Part shown: positions 55,545-63,437 of the stretch, piece after piece
Layout: each line of letters starts with the position of its first letter
How positions within the stretch are numbered: position 1 is the first letter of the stretch
Assembly (NCBI GenBank): GCA_002389675.1
Contig: DGQF01000032.1
Span: 1-64,000 of the forward strand
DNA length: 64,000 nt
Source of the DNA: Gammaproteobacteria bacterium UBA4421
GTDB taxonomy: Bacteria > Pseudomonadota > Gammaproteobacteria > Pseudomonadales > Azotimanducaceae
Reading direction: 5' to 3'
Position numbers and translations under genes: made by a program
Notes under the pieces: model-generated
Databases searched by the model: none
What the model was told of the DNA's origin: nothing
Seen by the model: only the letters and a program-made list of their open reading frames with translations

Positions 55545-55724
55545 TTTTGTCCTTCACCTGATTGGTCGGTTAGGACCGAATAAGGTTGAAACAAATCGTC
55601 AGACAATCTGATCCTACCTGTAATTTTTGAGCAAATAAACACTGCGCAATCTTTAAGGGTCAGCAAAGCTTCTGTCTTTTTCAGAAATGTCACACTGCTT
55701 GGTAGAAATGCGTGTGGCATCGCG

Positions 55725-55730
55725 TATGAT
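55725..55730 (+). promoter_or_regulatory. Possible -10 box for tRNA-Val
   Basis: TATGAT differs from the -10 consensus by one base and is followed by a GC-rich discriminator, as in stable-RNA promoters. No good -35 is found at 16-18 bp, so the call is weak. Confidence 0.3.
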
Positions 55731-55800
55731 ACGGGTCTTCCAAGCACCTACGGTTTGGACGTTTGAGTCGTCGGCGTATGGCGACATGTTGCCGATATCT

Positions 55801-55877
<77 letters not shown>

Positions 55878-55924
55878 GATTTCAGTCGATTGTGATGGAA
55901 CAAGACCGGCCAGCTGGAGGTGTT

Positions 55925-57514
55925 GTGGAGTTTCAATGGATATCTTCGGTGCCCCAAGAATTGGTCTGGGTGTCTGCGTCTTTTGTCTTCGGGACTCTGG
56001 CGCGGGCAGTCGGGCTGCCCGCGCTTGTCGGATTTTTGCTGGCAGGCTTCTTGCTGGGTGATCAAGGTCAGACCGAAAACGCATTTCTCGACGAACTGGC
56101 TAATCTAGGCATTATCCTTCTGCTCTTCAGCGTTGGTTTGAAACTCGATCTGAAAACGCTTTTTCGGCCTCAGGTCTGGGCCGTCACGGGCCTGCATGTG
56201 TTGTTGGTGGTGGCGCTGTGCAGCCTCACGCTTTATGCCTTGAGTCTACTGGGATTGGCGATGTTTGCGGATTTGCCGCCTCTGAATATTTTGCTGGTGG
56301 CATTTGCACTGAGTTTTTCCAGCACCGTATTTGCCGTGAAAGTGCTTGAAGAGCGCGGCGAGATGACTTCGCTGCAGGGTCGTATCGCGATAGGCGTTTT
56401 AATCATGCAAGACCTACTTGCGGTGGTGTTTTTGGTCTTGTCTGCGGGGAAATTGCCCTCACCGTGGGCAATTTTTCTGGGTTTGCTGATTCCCTTGCGG
56501 CCACTGATGATGGTTGTGCTCAACCGTGTGGGTCATGGGGAACTGCTGGTACTTTATGGTTTCCTGCTTGCGCTTGGTGGCGCGGCACTATTTGAAGCGG
56601 TGCAGTTAAAAGGAGATTTGGGCGCGCTGTGTTTGGGGGTTCTGATTGCCAGTCATCCCAAGTCAGATGAATTGGCAAAAACCATGCTGGGCTTTAAAGA
56701 TTTATTTTTGATGGGTTTTTTTCTATCAGTGGGGGCGTCCGGCGCCCTGACCGGTGAAGTGGTGTTCACCGGTTTGCTGCTCGTTCCTCTGATTGTCTTG
56801 AAATCAGCCGGTTTCTTCGGATTGCTGACTCTGTTTAGTTTGCGGGCTCGTACGTCATTGTTGGCCAGTTTTAGCTTGACCAATTTTAGCGAATTTGGGT
56901 TGATTGTGTTGGCGCTGGGCGTGTCCCGAGGCTGGTTGGACGCTCAGTGGCTGGTGTCCTTGTCGGTGGCTTTGGCGATGTCTTTTGTCCTGGCTGCGGT
57001 CTTAAATACAAGGGCCCATAGCATTTACCGAAGGTATAATAGGTTTTGGACGCGTTGGCAGCGCAGTGTCCGCCTGCCAGACGATCGGCCGCTCCAGATA
57101 GGTGGTGCAAGTGTCGCGGTAGTGGGAATGGGCGGCATTGGTGCGAGCGCCTTTGAAGGGTTGCGCTCGAGTTTTGGCGCCGATTTGGTGGGAATTGATT
57201 TTGATCCTGTTACGGTTGCAAACCATCAACATGCTGGCAGGGCGGTTGTTTTAGGTGATCCGACCGATGAGGATTTTTGGGAACACGTGCAAGCGGGTCA
57301 TCAATTGCAGTTGGTGATATTGGCGTTGCCAAAAGTTGCCTTGACGCTGGAGGTTCTGCAGCATTTGTCAGATATTGAGTTTCCCGGTCGCATTGCGGTT
57401 ACGGCAAAATTCGCGGAGGAAGAAACAGTGCTTGAAGCGGCCGGCGCCGATATAGTGTTCAACGTGTATGCGGAATCCGGCGCGGGGTTCGCGGCTCGAA
57501 TTAAAAGTGGTTGA
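55925..57514 (+). CDS. Monovalent cation:proton antiporter with TrkA-N domain (KefB-like)
   Basis: 529 residues. An N-terminal CPA2 antiporter domain of about 12 helices (residues about 20-370) and a C-terminal NAD-binding regulatory domain (ASVAVVGMGGIGASAFEG near residue 405, ending in an acidic DFDPVT). The KefB/KefC group effluxes K+ in response to glutathione adducts. The frame also reads into the tRNA; GTG at 55925, four bases after GGAGG, is preferred to ATG at 55895. Confidence 0.87.
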   Translation: MEFQWISSVPQELVWVSASFVFGTLARAVGLPALVGFLLAGFLLGDQGQTENAFLDELANLGIILLLFSVGLKLDLKTLFRPQVWAVTGLHVLLVVALCSLTLYALSLLGLAMFADLPPLNILLVAFALSFSSTVFAVKVLEERGEMTSLQGRIAIGVLIMQDLLAVVFLVLSAGKLPSPWAIFLGLLIPLRPLMMVVLNRVGHGELLVLYGFLLALGGAALFEAVQLKGDLGALCLGVLIASHPKSDELAKTMLGFKDLFLMGFFLSVGASGALTGEVVFTGLLLVPLIVLKSAGFFGLLTLFSLRARTSLLASFSLTNFSEFGLIVLALGVSRGWLDAQWLVSLSVALAMSFVLAAVLNTRAHSIYRRYNRFWTRWQRSVRLPDDRPLQIGGASVAVVGMGGIGASAFEGLRSSFGADLVGIDFDPVTVANHQHAGRAVVLGDPTDEDFWEHVQAGHQLQLVILALPKVALTLEVLQHLSDIEFPGRIAVTAKFAEEETVLEAAGADIVFNVYAESGAGFAARIKSG

Positions 57515-57601
57515 TTGTGCGCGCTAGACAATATCGCTGCAGCTCGCGATGATTCGAGGCCGGTTAGCGAGCTATATTTAAATTAAAACAAGGGGCAAGA
57601 A

Positions 57602-58582
57602 GTGGCAGAGTTAGGCGTGACTTTTGGAAGTTTAGGCGTATTAGGTCCGCGCGCGGTGATTGATATCGCGCAGATGTCACAAAAGATGGGGTATCGATCG
57701 CTGTGGACGGTTGAAGCGACGGGGACTGACGCGTTTAGCCTGTTAGGTGCAGTTTCGGCGGTGGCGCCGGCGCTTGCTTTGGGCACGGGGATTGTGCCGA
57801 TTCAAGTGCGCACCCCCGCCCTTGCGGCGATGTCTGCGGCGACACTTCAGGCGCTGAGTCCTGACGCGGATATTTGGCTTGGTGTTGGAGTATCCGCGCC
57901 AGGTATTTTGAGTCAACATGGCTTGTCACGGCCTGACCGACCGATTGCGCGCATGCGCGAGTACGTGGCTTTATTGCGTGAATGTTTGTCGGGAGAGTCG
58001 GTTACATTCGAAGGTGATTTCTGGTCGGTAAAGCGCTTTCGTTTAGGGATGAGGCTCGGCGAGCGTCGTCCAAAAATTGTCATGGCGGCGCTGGGTCCGC
58101 AAATGTTAAAGCTCGCGGGTGAGGTGGCTGACGGTGTGCTGCTCAATTATATTCCAGTGGGGCATGTTAAGCCTTCGATTGCGCAAGTGCGCGCAGGCGG
58201 TGACGCCAAAATATTTGCCTATGTTCACGCCGCTGTTGGGGAATACGAGCGTTCTGCGAAGTCTGCCCGAAAGGATTTATTTAACTATGCGATGGCGGAT
58301 GGCTATGCAAATATGTTCAGAAGTGCAGGATTCGCGGCTGAAGTAGATGCCCTTCGAGCACATCAGGCGAAGCGGGACCGAGAGGGCGCGCTGGCGGCAA
58401 TTTCTCAAAACATGATACAGGCGATTGATTTCATTGGCAGTGACAAGCAGGTGACTGACTTTGTGCAAGGTTACGTCGATGCTGGGGTCGAGCATCCCGT
58501 TTTGATGCCGATGCCTTGGGGTGAGGATCGTTTTGCCGTGACTCAACAGACCATGGCGGCGGCCGCGGCAGTCTCCCTCTAG
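57602..58582 (+). CDS. F420-type LLM-class oxidoreductase
   Basis: 326-residue bacterial luciferase-fold enzyme. The N-terminus LGVTFGSLGVL and the middle segment LALGTGIVPIQVRTP are typical of the luciferase-like monooxygenase superfamily; the motif LGVGVSAPGI helps hold the flavin. Such enzymes use FMNH2 or F420H2. The cofactor is not certain in a gammaproteobacterium. The start is GTG with an AGGGGC-like site. Confidence 0.85.
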   Translation: MAELGVTFGSLGVLGPRAVIDIAQMSQKMGYRSLWTVEATGTDAFSLLGAVSAVAPALALGTGIVPIQVRTPALAAMSAATLQALSPDADIWLGVGVSAPGILSQHGLSRPDRPIARMREYVALLRECLSGESVTFEGDFWSVKRFRLGMRLGERRPKIVMAALGPQMLKLAGEVADGVLLNYIPVGHVKPSIAQVRAGGDAKIFAYVHAAVGEYERSAKSARKDLFNYAMADGYANMFRSAGFAAEVDALRAHQAKRDREGALAAISQNMIQAIDFIGSDKQVTDFVQGYVDAGVEHPVLMPMPWGEDRFAVTQQTMAAAAAVSL

Positions 58583-58590
58583 AGGGAGAC
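58571..58590. terminator. Perfect palindrome at end of the LLM gene
   Basis: GTCTCCCTCTAGAGGGAGAC covers the stop codon of the LLM gene and forms a 10-bp inverted repeat. No T-run follows, but it probably works with the next hairpin to separate the convergent transcripts. Confidence 0.5.
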
Positions 58591-58606
58591 CCTTGCGCGA
58601 GCGATT

Positions 58607-58629
58607 CGGCACTCTGCGCAAGAGTGCCG
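58607..58629. terminator. Second hairpin in the LLM/aldehyde dehydrogenase gap
   Basis: CGGCACTCT-GCGCA-AGAGTGCCG is a perfect 9-bp stem with a 5-base loop. It sits 33 bases before the end of the convergent aldehyde dehydrogenase gene, so it is likely part of a two-way terminator. Confidence 0.5.
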
Positions 58630-58661
58630 GGGTTTGCTTGGCGGGCGTGTGAGGGGTCGGG

Positions 58662-60086
58662 TTACTCGCCCAATTGCTCGATGATGTCGCCAAAGAGCTC
58701 CTCATCAGACATCAGCTCTTTGCTCTGCGCGAGTGGTTTGGACACCCAGGTTTCGTTGATTAAGTCACGCCATGAGATATTGTTGTTGGTGCCGTTGCCC
58801 CCCCAGGAACCGCAGCCTAGAGAAAAGGTTTGGCGCATTCCGTTCCACAGGTTTCCGCTGTTCGAAGCCGCTTGTGGTTGGTTGACCATGACCCTAGAGG
58901 TGTGAGTGGCGTCTGCTAGCTTCATGATATTTGCGTCGCTGGTTGAGTAGATGCCACAAGAGTGCCCCTGGCCTTGATAACTTTGGATGTTATTGGTCAA
59001 TTCGATGGCATGGTCAATGTCGCGTGCGCGGTAAAGGGCCATTGTGACGCACAGTTTTTCGCCAGAAAAGGGGTGCTCGGGTCCCCAGTTGTCTTCTGAT
59101 ACGATATAAAATTCAGTGGTCGGCGGTACATCTAGCCCTGCCATAGCGGCAATTTTTTGGGCAGGTTGCGCAACGACGGCGGTATTCAAGTGGCCCTCTG
59201 CATCCCAAATGGTTGCCTGTAATTTGGCTTTCTCATCAGCATTGCATAGGTACCCACCTTTACTCTCTAGCCGCTCAAGCATCTCGTCGTAAATGGAGTC
59301 GACCAACAGCACAGAGTTGTCGGAGGAGCAAGAGGCCGCCAAGTCTAACGTTTTGGACAGATGGATTTTTTCTGCTGCGTCGTTTAAATCCGCGGTTTCA
59401 TCCACGGTGATGACCGCGTTGCCGACACCTACGCCCAGCGCCGGTGTGCCGCTAGAGTAAGCTGCCGTGACCATCGCCCCGCCACCTGTGGCGAGAACAC
59501 GATCACATTGCTGCATGAGCTCGTTGGTCAGATCTAGACTAGGAGATTCGATGCCAATAACGAGGTCAGCCGGTGCCCCCATCTTCTCCAGCGCAGCGCG
59601 CATCAGGTCGCAGATTTTTTTATTGGTAAGCTTGGCGCGCGGGTGGGGTGCCACAATGATCGAGTTACGCCCTTTGACGGCGTGAATGGCTTTGATAACA
59701 GGAGTTGCTTCGGGGTTTGTTGAGGGTGCCAGAGCACCGATGACACCCATGGGTTTTGCGATCACGACAATTTCGCGTTCCGGTAATTCTTCGAGAATGC
59801 CGACCGATTTATCGTTGATAATATCCATTAGAGCCGCGCGCGTTTTGCGCTGAATTTTGAGAAATTTGCCTGCATAGTTGCCCAGTTCAGTTTCATCAAC
59901 CGTGAACTGGGCTATCTCCTCGGCGATACCCGGCCGAGCAGCCGACCAGACCATGGCGCGAATTAGGGCATCAACCTGTTCTTGGCTGTAGTGTTCGATT
60001 TGTTTTTGAGCCGCTCTTGAACGAGCGACCAGCGCGGCGATTTCTTCTGCCGGGCTCGGCTGTGCTGCGGTGACTGCCTGCGTCAT
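58662..60086 (-). CDS. CoA-acylating aldehyde dehydrogenase
   Basis: 474-residue enzyme of the acylating aldehyde dehydrogenase branch (AdhE N-terminal half, EutE or sulfoacetaldehyde dehydrogenase SauS). The catalytic C253 lies in DLAASCSSDNS. The motifs KPMGVIGALAPSTNPEATPVIK (in part), GIESPSLDLTNELM and GHSCGIYSTS are typical. It oxidises an aldehyde to the acyl-CoA with NAD. Acetaldehyde or sulfoacetaldehyde are both possible. No microcompartment genes nearby. Confidence 0.88.
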   Translation of the reverse strand: MTQAVTAAQPSPAEEIAALVARSRAAQKQIEHYSQEQVDALIRAMVWSAARPGIAEEIAQFTVDETELGNYAGKFLKIQRKTRAALMDIINDKSVGILEELPEREIVVIAKPMGVIGALAPSTNPEATPVIKAIHAVKGRNSIIVAPHPRAKLTNKKICDLMRAALEKMGAPADLVIGIESPSLDLTNELMQQCDRVLATGGGAMVTAAYSSGTPALGVGVGNAVITVDETADLNDAAEKIHLSKTLDLAASCSSDNSVLLVDSIYDEMLERLESKGGYLCNADEKAKLQATIWDAEGHLNTAVVAQPAQKIAAMAGLDVPPTTEFYIVSEDNWGPEHPFSGEKLCVTMALYRARDIDHAIELTNNIQSYQGQGHSCGIYSTSDANIMKLADATHTSRVMVNQPQAASNSGNLWNGMRQTFSLGCGSWGGNGTNNNISWRDLINETWVSKPLAQSKELMSDEELFGDIIEQLGE

Positions 60087-60194
60087 GATAAGTCTCCCAA
60101 TGGATGTGTTGATTTATGACAGAAATGTTACACCGGTACCGGTGGGTGTGCCATCGCTAAGTGAATCCCGAGCAGCGGGGTCGCCGCATTAGGC

Positions 60195-60737
60195 CTAGCT
60201 GGCAAGTATAAGGAGCAACGGCAATATGGTACCTGCGGCAAGACCCAAGCTGGTATTTCTGCGCAGGCCGGCTGCAGATAAGCCCAACCAAGTGCCGGTT
60301 AATAAGATGAAAAGTAGAGCGATCGCGGTGAATTTTTGAAAGGTTTTGAAGGATAGGGGGCCATGACCTTTGTGCAGTTCAATGAGTGTTTTTTGCAAGT
60401 TCGGGCGATTGATTAGCACCTGCAGGGACGCCTCTGCGGTTCTGATTTCGTAGTGCGTTTTCGAGGTTGGCCTGGTGAACAAAGTTGCCCCCTTTTGTTT
60501 CACGTATTCAAAGTCGCTGGGTTGGTTCAGACGTTGCAGAAGTTTGCGTACAGTTGCATCGAGGTCAGTGCTGTTGATGTCGATCGAAATGCCCTGCGGA
60601 ATGGACACGGGTGTGCTATGGACGTTGCCTTTATAGCCTAAAAGATAAAGGCCGCCGGAGCAGGCAATCAGCAATAGCACCGGGGTGAAAAATGCGGCGG
60701 CAATAAGGTGAAGTTGGATGAGGGTCTTTCTGGTCAT
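60195..60737 (-). CDS. PepSY domain membrane protein
   Basis: 180 residues. An N-terminal hydrophobic anchor (residues 4-34, QLHLIAAAFFTPVLLLIACSGGLYLLG) opens the PepSY-TM pattern, followed by a periplasmic part (about 35-120), and two further hydrophobic segments at the end (about 133-180). PepSY-TM proteins act in metal reduction or siderophore processing, or have unknown roles. The ATG at 60737 has AAGGTG eight bases upstream; a TTG at 60761 is less likely. Confidence 0.72.
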   Translation of the reverse strand: MTRKTLIQLHLIAAAFFTPVLLLIACSGGLYLLGYKGNVHSTPVSIPQGISIDINSTDLDATVRKLLQRLNQPSDFEYVKQKGATLFTRPTSKTHYEIRTAEASLQVLINRPNLQKTLIELHKGHGPLSFKTFQKFTAIALLFILLTGTWLGLSAAGLRRNTSLGLAAGTILPLLLILAS

Positions 60738-60907
60738 GGCATTCACCTTTTTTCTGGGCAAGGATCGGGCGCAGGAAATACGCCGCCTTCAGTATAGTCC
60801 AAGTTCGCAGACTTGCGGTTGTGTTTGCAGTTTTACGCCGAGTAGGGGTCGATTGTTTGGTTTTATCTGGTAGTCTGCGGCCTCAAAATACTGACAAGGG
60901 TTTAATC

Positions 60908-61723
60908 ATGGGAAATTTGCAGGGCAAAATTGCGGTGGTTACGGGTGCCAGCCGAGGCATTGGCAAGGGGATTGCCATCGCTTTGGGTGAGCAGGGTTGC
61001 ACGGTATATGTTACCGGCCGGACCACGGGAGATGGTGAGCGTACCATCGATACGACGGCGCGTTTGGTCACCGAAGCAGGGGGACAGGGTCGGGCAATTG
61101 CTTGTGATCATGGCGATGATGCTGCCATTGCAGGTTTGTTCCAACGGATCGGTTCTGAAGTCGATCATATCGATATTCTAGTCAATAACGTCTACAAAAT
61201 TCCCAGTCCGCCAGCTTGGGGCGGTGGTTATTGGGATCATCCTATTCAAGTTTGGGACGACCAAGTAGGTATTGGCCTGCGCGCGCATTATGTGGCGAGT
61301 TGGCATGCCTCAGCGTTGATGTTTGCTTCTGCCGGTGCAGTGATGGTTAACGTTTCTTCGCCGGGTGGGCAGGAGTATCATTTTAGTAGCTCCTATGGTG
61401 CCGGCAAGGCGGGTTTGGATCGTTTGACCGCCGATATGGCGCTGGAACTTAAGCCAAAAGGCATCCCGGCGATTGTTTTATATCCCGGAGCGGTTGCGAC
61501 AGAATTTATACAGGATGCGGCAAAAGAGCGAGAGATGGATTTGTCTCAGTCGCAGACGCCGTTATTGGTTGGTCGGTCGGTGGCGGCGCTGGTTCAAGCA
61601 GAAGGCTTGATAGAAAGAACCGGTTCTATCCAGTGGGTGGAAAACCTCGTCGATGAGTTTGACTTGTATGATGAAAACGGCGCCCGTCCGACGCAAAGAT
61701 ATGCAAATACATCAGGTGGCTAA
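60908..61723 (+). CDS. SDR oxidoreductase similar to DHRS1
   Basis: 271 residues. The Rossmann motif TGASRGIGKG is at about residues 13-22, and the catalytic Ser and the Tyr-x3-Lys are in MVNVSSPGG and SSSYGAGKAGLDRL. The insert PSPPAWGGGYWDHPIQVWDDQ is diagnostic of the DHRS1-like group, which reduces ketones and some steroids. The frame opens upstream, but the ATG at 60908 is the natural start. Precedes infC by a 319-bp gap. Confidence 0.9.
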   Translation: MGNLQGKIAVVTGASRGIGKGIAIALGEQGCTVYVTGRTTGDGERTIDTTARLVTEAGGQGRAIACDHGDDAAIAGLFQRIGSEVDHIDILVNNVYKIPSPPAWGGGYWDHPIQVWDDQVGIGLRAHYVASWHASALMFASAGAVMVNVSSPGGQEYHFSSSYGAGKAGLDRLTADMALELKPKGIPAIVLYPGAVATEFIQDAAKEREMDLSQSQTPLLVGRSVAALVQAEGLIERTGSIQWVENLVDEFDLYDENGARPTQRYANTSGG

Positions 61724-62042
61724 AGGGTGAATTAGGTGCTTGATGCACGCGCCGTCCGGCAGTAGAATACGGCCGCCGAGGCACTGTGGGGTAAAGCTTG
61801 TAGTGTCGCAGGCGAAAAATATCGTGAAGGTGGCAAAAAATTAGGCTAGAGAGCTAGCCCGGAAGGTCATCGTTATAGAGGCTGATCGCAGGGCTGTCAT
61901 CGACAGGTCAAGGCGTTTGGCCTTTGCTTGTCGGTGCTGAAATTGTGCGAGGCGGGTTCAAAGGTCTGCAGTGGGTGGACCGCAAGCGCAAGAAGCTTTT
62001 TTAGAATGCGAGGCTATACACGGAGTATGGCAGGAGAAAATT
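61724..62042. other. 319-bp leader region upstream of infC
   Basis: Between the SDR stop and the infC start no gene is recognised. thrS, which precedes infC in many Gammaproteobacteria, is absent. There is a 6-bp hairpin GGCTAG-AGAG-CTAGCC at 61844-61859. The infC promoter must lie here, but no confident -35/-10 pair was found. Confidence 0.55.
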
Positions 62043-62579
62043 ATTAAGAAAGGGATCAAGCGCGCCGAGCGCTCCTTGCTGAATGAAGAAATTCGTTCTA
62101 CGAGCGTGCGATTGGTGGGTGCTGATGGGGGTCAACGTGGCGTTGTCTCGAGAGAGGAAGCGTTGGCCGAGGCGCGGGCTTCAAGTTTAGATCTGGTGCT
62201 GGTAGCGCCTGAGGCTGAACCGCCAGTCTGCAAAGTAATGGACTATGGAAAGTATCTGTTTGAGCTGAAAAAGACAAAAGCAGCGCAACGCAAAAAACAG
62301 AAACAAATCCAAGTTAAAGAGATTAAATTTCGACCCGGAACGGAAGAAGGCGACTATCAGGTAAAACTACGCAACCTGAGACGCTTTTTAGAAGACGGGG
62401 ACAAAGCCAAGGTGTCGTTGCGGTTTCGAGGGCGTGAAGTGGTTCACCCGGAGATCGGCATGCAGTTAATGACGCGCATCTCTGGAGACTTAGACGAACT
62501 GGGGTCAATAGAATCTGATCCGAAATTCGAAGGTCGACAGGTGATTATGGTTTTGGCTCCAAAGAAAAAGAAAGGCTAG
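62043..62579 (+). CDS. infC: Translation initiation factor IF-3, ATT start
   Basis: 178 residues. It aligns with E. coli IF-3 in the N-domain ([19 protein letters not shown]), the [16 protein letters not shown] core and the [20 protein letters not shown] linker, ending in [10 protein letters not shown]. The start is the rare ATT at 62043, with AGGAG at 62032-62036 (6-base spacing). The upstream GTG frame (61971) has a non-family 24-residue extension. The ATT codon allows IF-3 to discriminate against its own mRNA, so autoregulation is expected. Confidence 0.96.
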   Translation: MKKGIKRAERSLLNEEIRSTSVRLVGADGGQRGVVSREEALAEARASSLDLVLVAPEAEPPVCKVMDYGKYLFELKKTKAAQRKKQKQIQVKEIKFRPGTEEGDYQVKLRNLRRFLEDGDKAKVSLRFRGREVVHPEIGMQLMTRISGDLDELGSIESDPKFEGRQVIMVLAPKKKKG

Positions 62580-62647
62580 CCGGCAGTGCAGTTCATTCTG
62601 CTCTGTCGCAAAGCACTCAAGACTTCCGATGTTGGGTCGTTTTCGTG

Positions 62648-62663
62648 CAGTACGTAAGTACTG
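62648..62663 (+). promoter_or_regulatory. Leader hairpin before rpmI
   Basis: CAGTAC-GTAA-GTACTG is a 6-bp stem closed by a GNRA-type tetraloop, 29 bp before the rpmI ATG. L20 represses rpmI-rplT by binding leader mRNA in E. coli; this hairpin may be part of such a site. Confidence 0.42.
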
Positions 62664-62691
62664 TCTAACAATTGCGTGGAGATAAGGCCAA

Positions 62692-62892
62692 ATGCCAAAA
62701 CTTAAGACCAACAGTGGGGCCGCGAAGCGTTTTCGCAAGACCTCCAGCGGCTATAAACACCGCAAAGCGAACAGAAATCACATTCTGACTAAGAAAGCCA
62801 CAAAGCGTAAGCGTCAGCTCCGCGGCTTCCATGATGTGGCCGCCGCCGACGTGCCAAGATTGCGCCGCATGCTGCCAACTAAGGCTCGATAG
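62692..62892 (+). CDS. rpmI: 50S ribosomal protein L35
   Basis: 66-residue basic protein of the large subunit. The segments [32 protein letters not shown] (in part) and RQLRGFHDV are characteristic. GGAG lies before the ATG. Nine bases separate it from rplT, so the pair is one operon. Confidence 0.98.
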   Translation: MPKLKTNSGAAKRFRKTSSGYKHRKANRNHILTKKATKRKRQLRGFHDVAAADVPRLRRMLPTKAR

Positions 62893-62901
62893 GGGAAACT
62901 T

Positions 62902-63270
62902 ATGCCAAGAATTAAACGTGGTGTAGCTTCCAGAGCCCGCCGAAAGAAGATTTTAAAAGCAGCCCGAGGTTATTACGGCGCACGCAGTCGGACGTTTAAA
63001 GTCGCTAAGCAGGCGGTGATTCGCGCCGGGCAGTATGCCTATCGCGACCGCCGTCAGCGCAAGCGTCAATTTCGCCAACTGTGGATCATACGGATCAATG
63101 CAGCGGCACGTGAGCATGGGTTGTCTTACAGCCGATTTATTGCCGGTCTGAAGGCCGCGGGTGTGGAAGTCGACCGAAAAGTGCTAGCTGATATAGCGAT
63201 GCACGAAAAAGATGCGTTCGCCGCGTTGGTTGCTCGCGTGCAAAGCGCACAAGAGTCCGCCGCAGCGTAG
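62902..63270 (+). CDS. rplT: 50S ribosomal protein L20
   Basis: 122-residue large-subunit protein that binds 23S rRNA early in assembly and usually autoregulates the operon. The N-terminal basic tail [21 protein letters not shown] and the later [21 protein letters not shown] (in part) match the family. Preceded by AGGGG. Followed by a leader with a terminator before pheS. Confidence 0.98.
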   Translation: MPRIKRGVASRARRKKILKAARGYYGARSRTFKVAKQAVIRAGQYAYRDRRQRKRQFRQLWIIRINAAAREHGLSYSRFIAGLKAAGVEVDRKVLADIAMHEKDAFAALVARVQSAQESAAA

Positions 63271-63293
63271 GCATCCTGTCGGGCGTTATCGGT

Positions 63294-63362
63294 ATGATGC
63301 GCCCATTTGAACTACAGCCACTGCTCAAGGGACCTGCATCAGGTGTCCGTCTGGCGAGCTAG
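63294..63362 (+). promoter_or_regulatory. Possible short leader frame of pheS
   Basis: A 22-codon ATG frame between rplT and pheS that ends 11 bases before the terminator stem. It has one Phe codon, so it is unlike the Phe-rich pheM leader peptide of E. coli; a leader role is only suggested by position. Confidence 0.28.
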
Positions 63363-63373
63363 ATCGCCCGATT

Positions 63374-63404
63374 AAAGGGAAGGACATGGGTTCTTCCCTT
63401 TTTT
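63374..63404 (+). terminator. Intrinsic terminator or attenuator before pheS
   Basis: AAAGGGAAG/CTTCCCTTT is a perfect 9-bp stem with a 10-base loop followed by a T-run, 34 bases before the pheS ATG. In relatives pheST is controlled by attenuation at such a site; it could also simply end the rplT transcript. Confidence 0.75.
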
Positions 63405-63437
63405 ATTGGATAACACTTTTTTGCCGATAGGAGATAT

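Larger units (their letters stand above)
55463..55800. other. 338-bp interval before tRNA-Val
   Basis: No gene is called here. A 90-codon minus-strand frame at 55475-55747 is judged a chance frame. It contains a hairpin CCTCC-CAAG-GGAGG (55531-55544) followed by TTTT, and TATGAT at 55725-55730, which could be the -10 of the tRNA promoter. Confidence 0.5.

Noticed and set aside
55475..55747. 90-codon minus-strand frame between the TonB receptor and tRNA-Val
   Set aside because: No ribosome-binding site, no family, no hydrophobic or repeat pattern; the interval looks like leader and promoter sequence.
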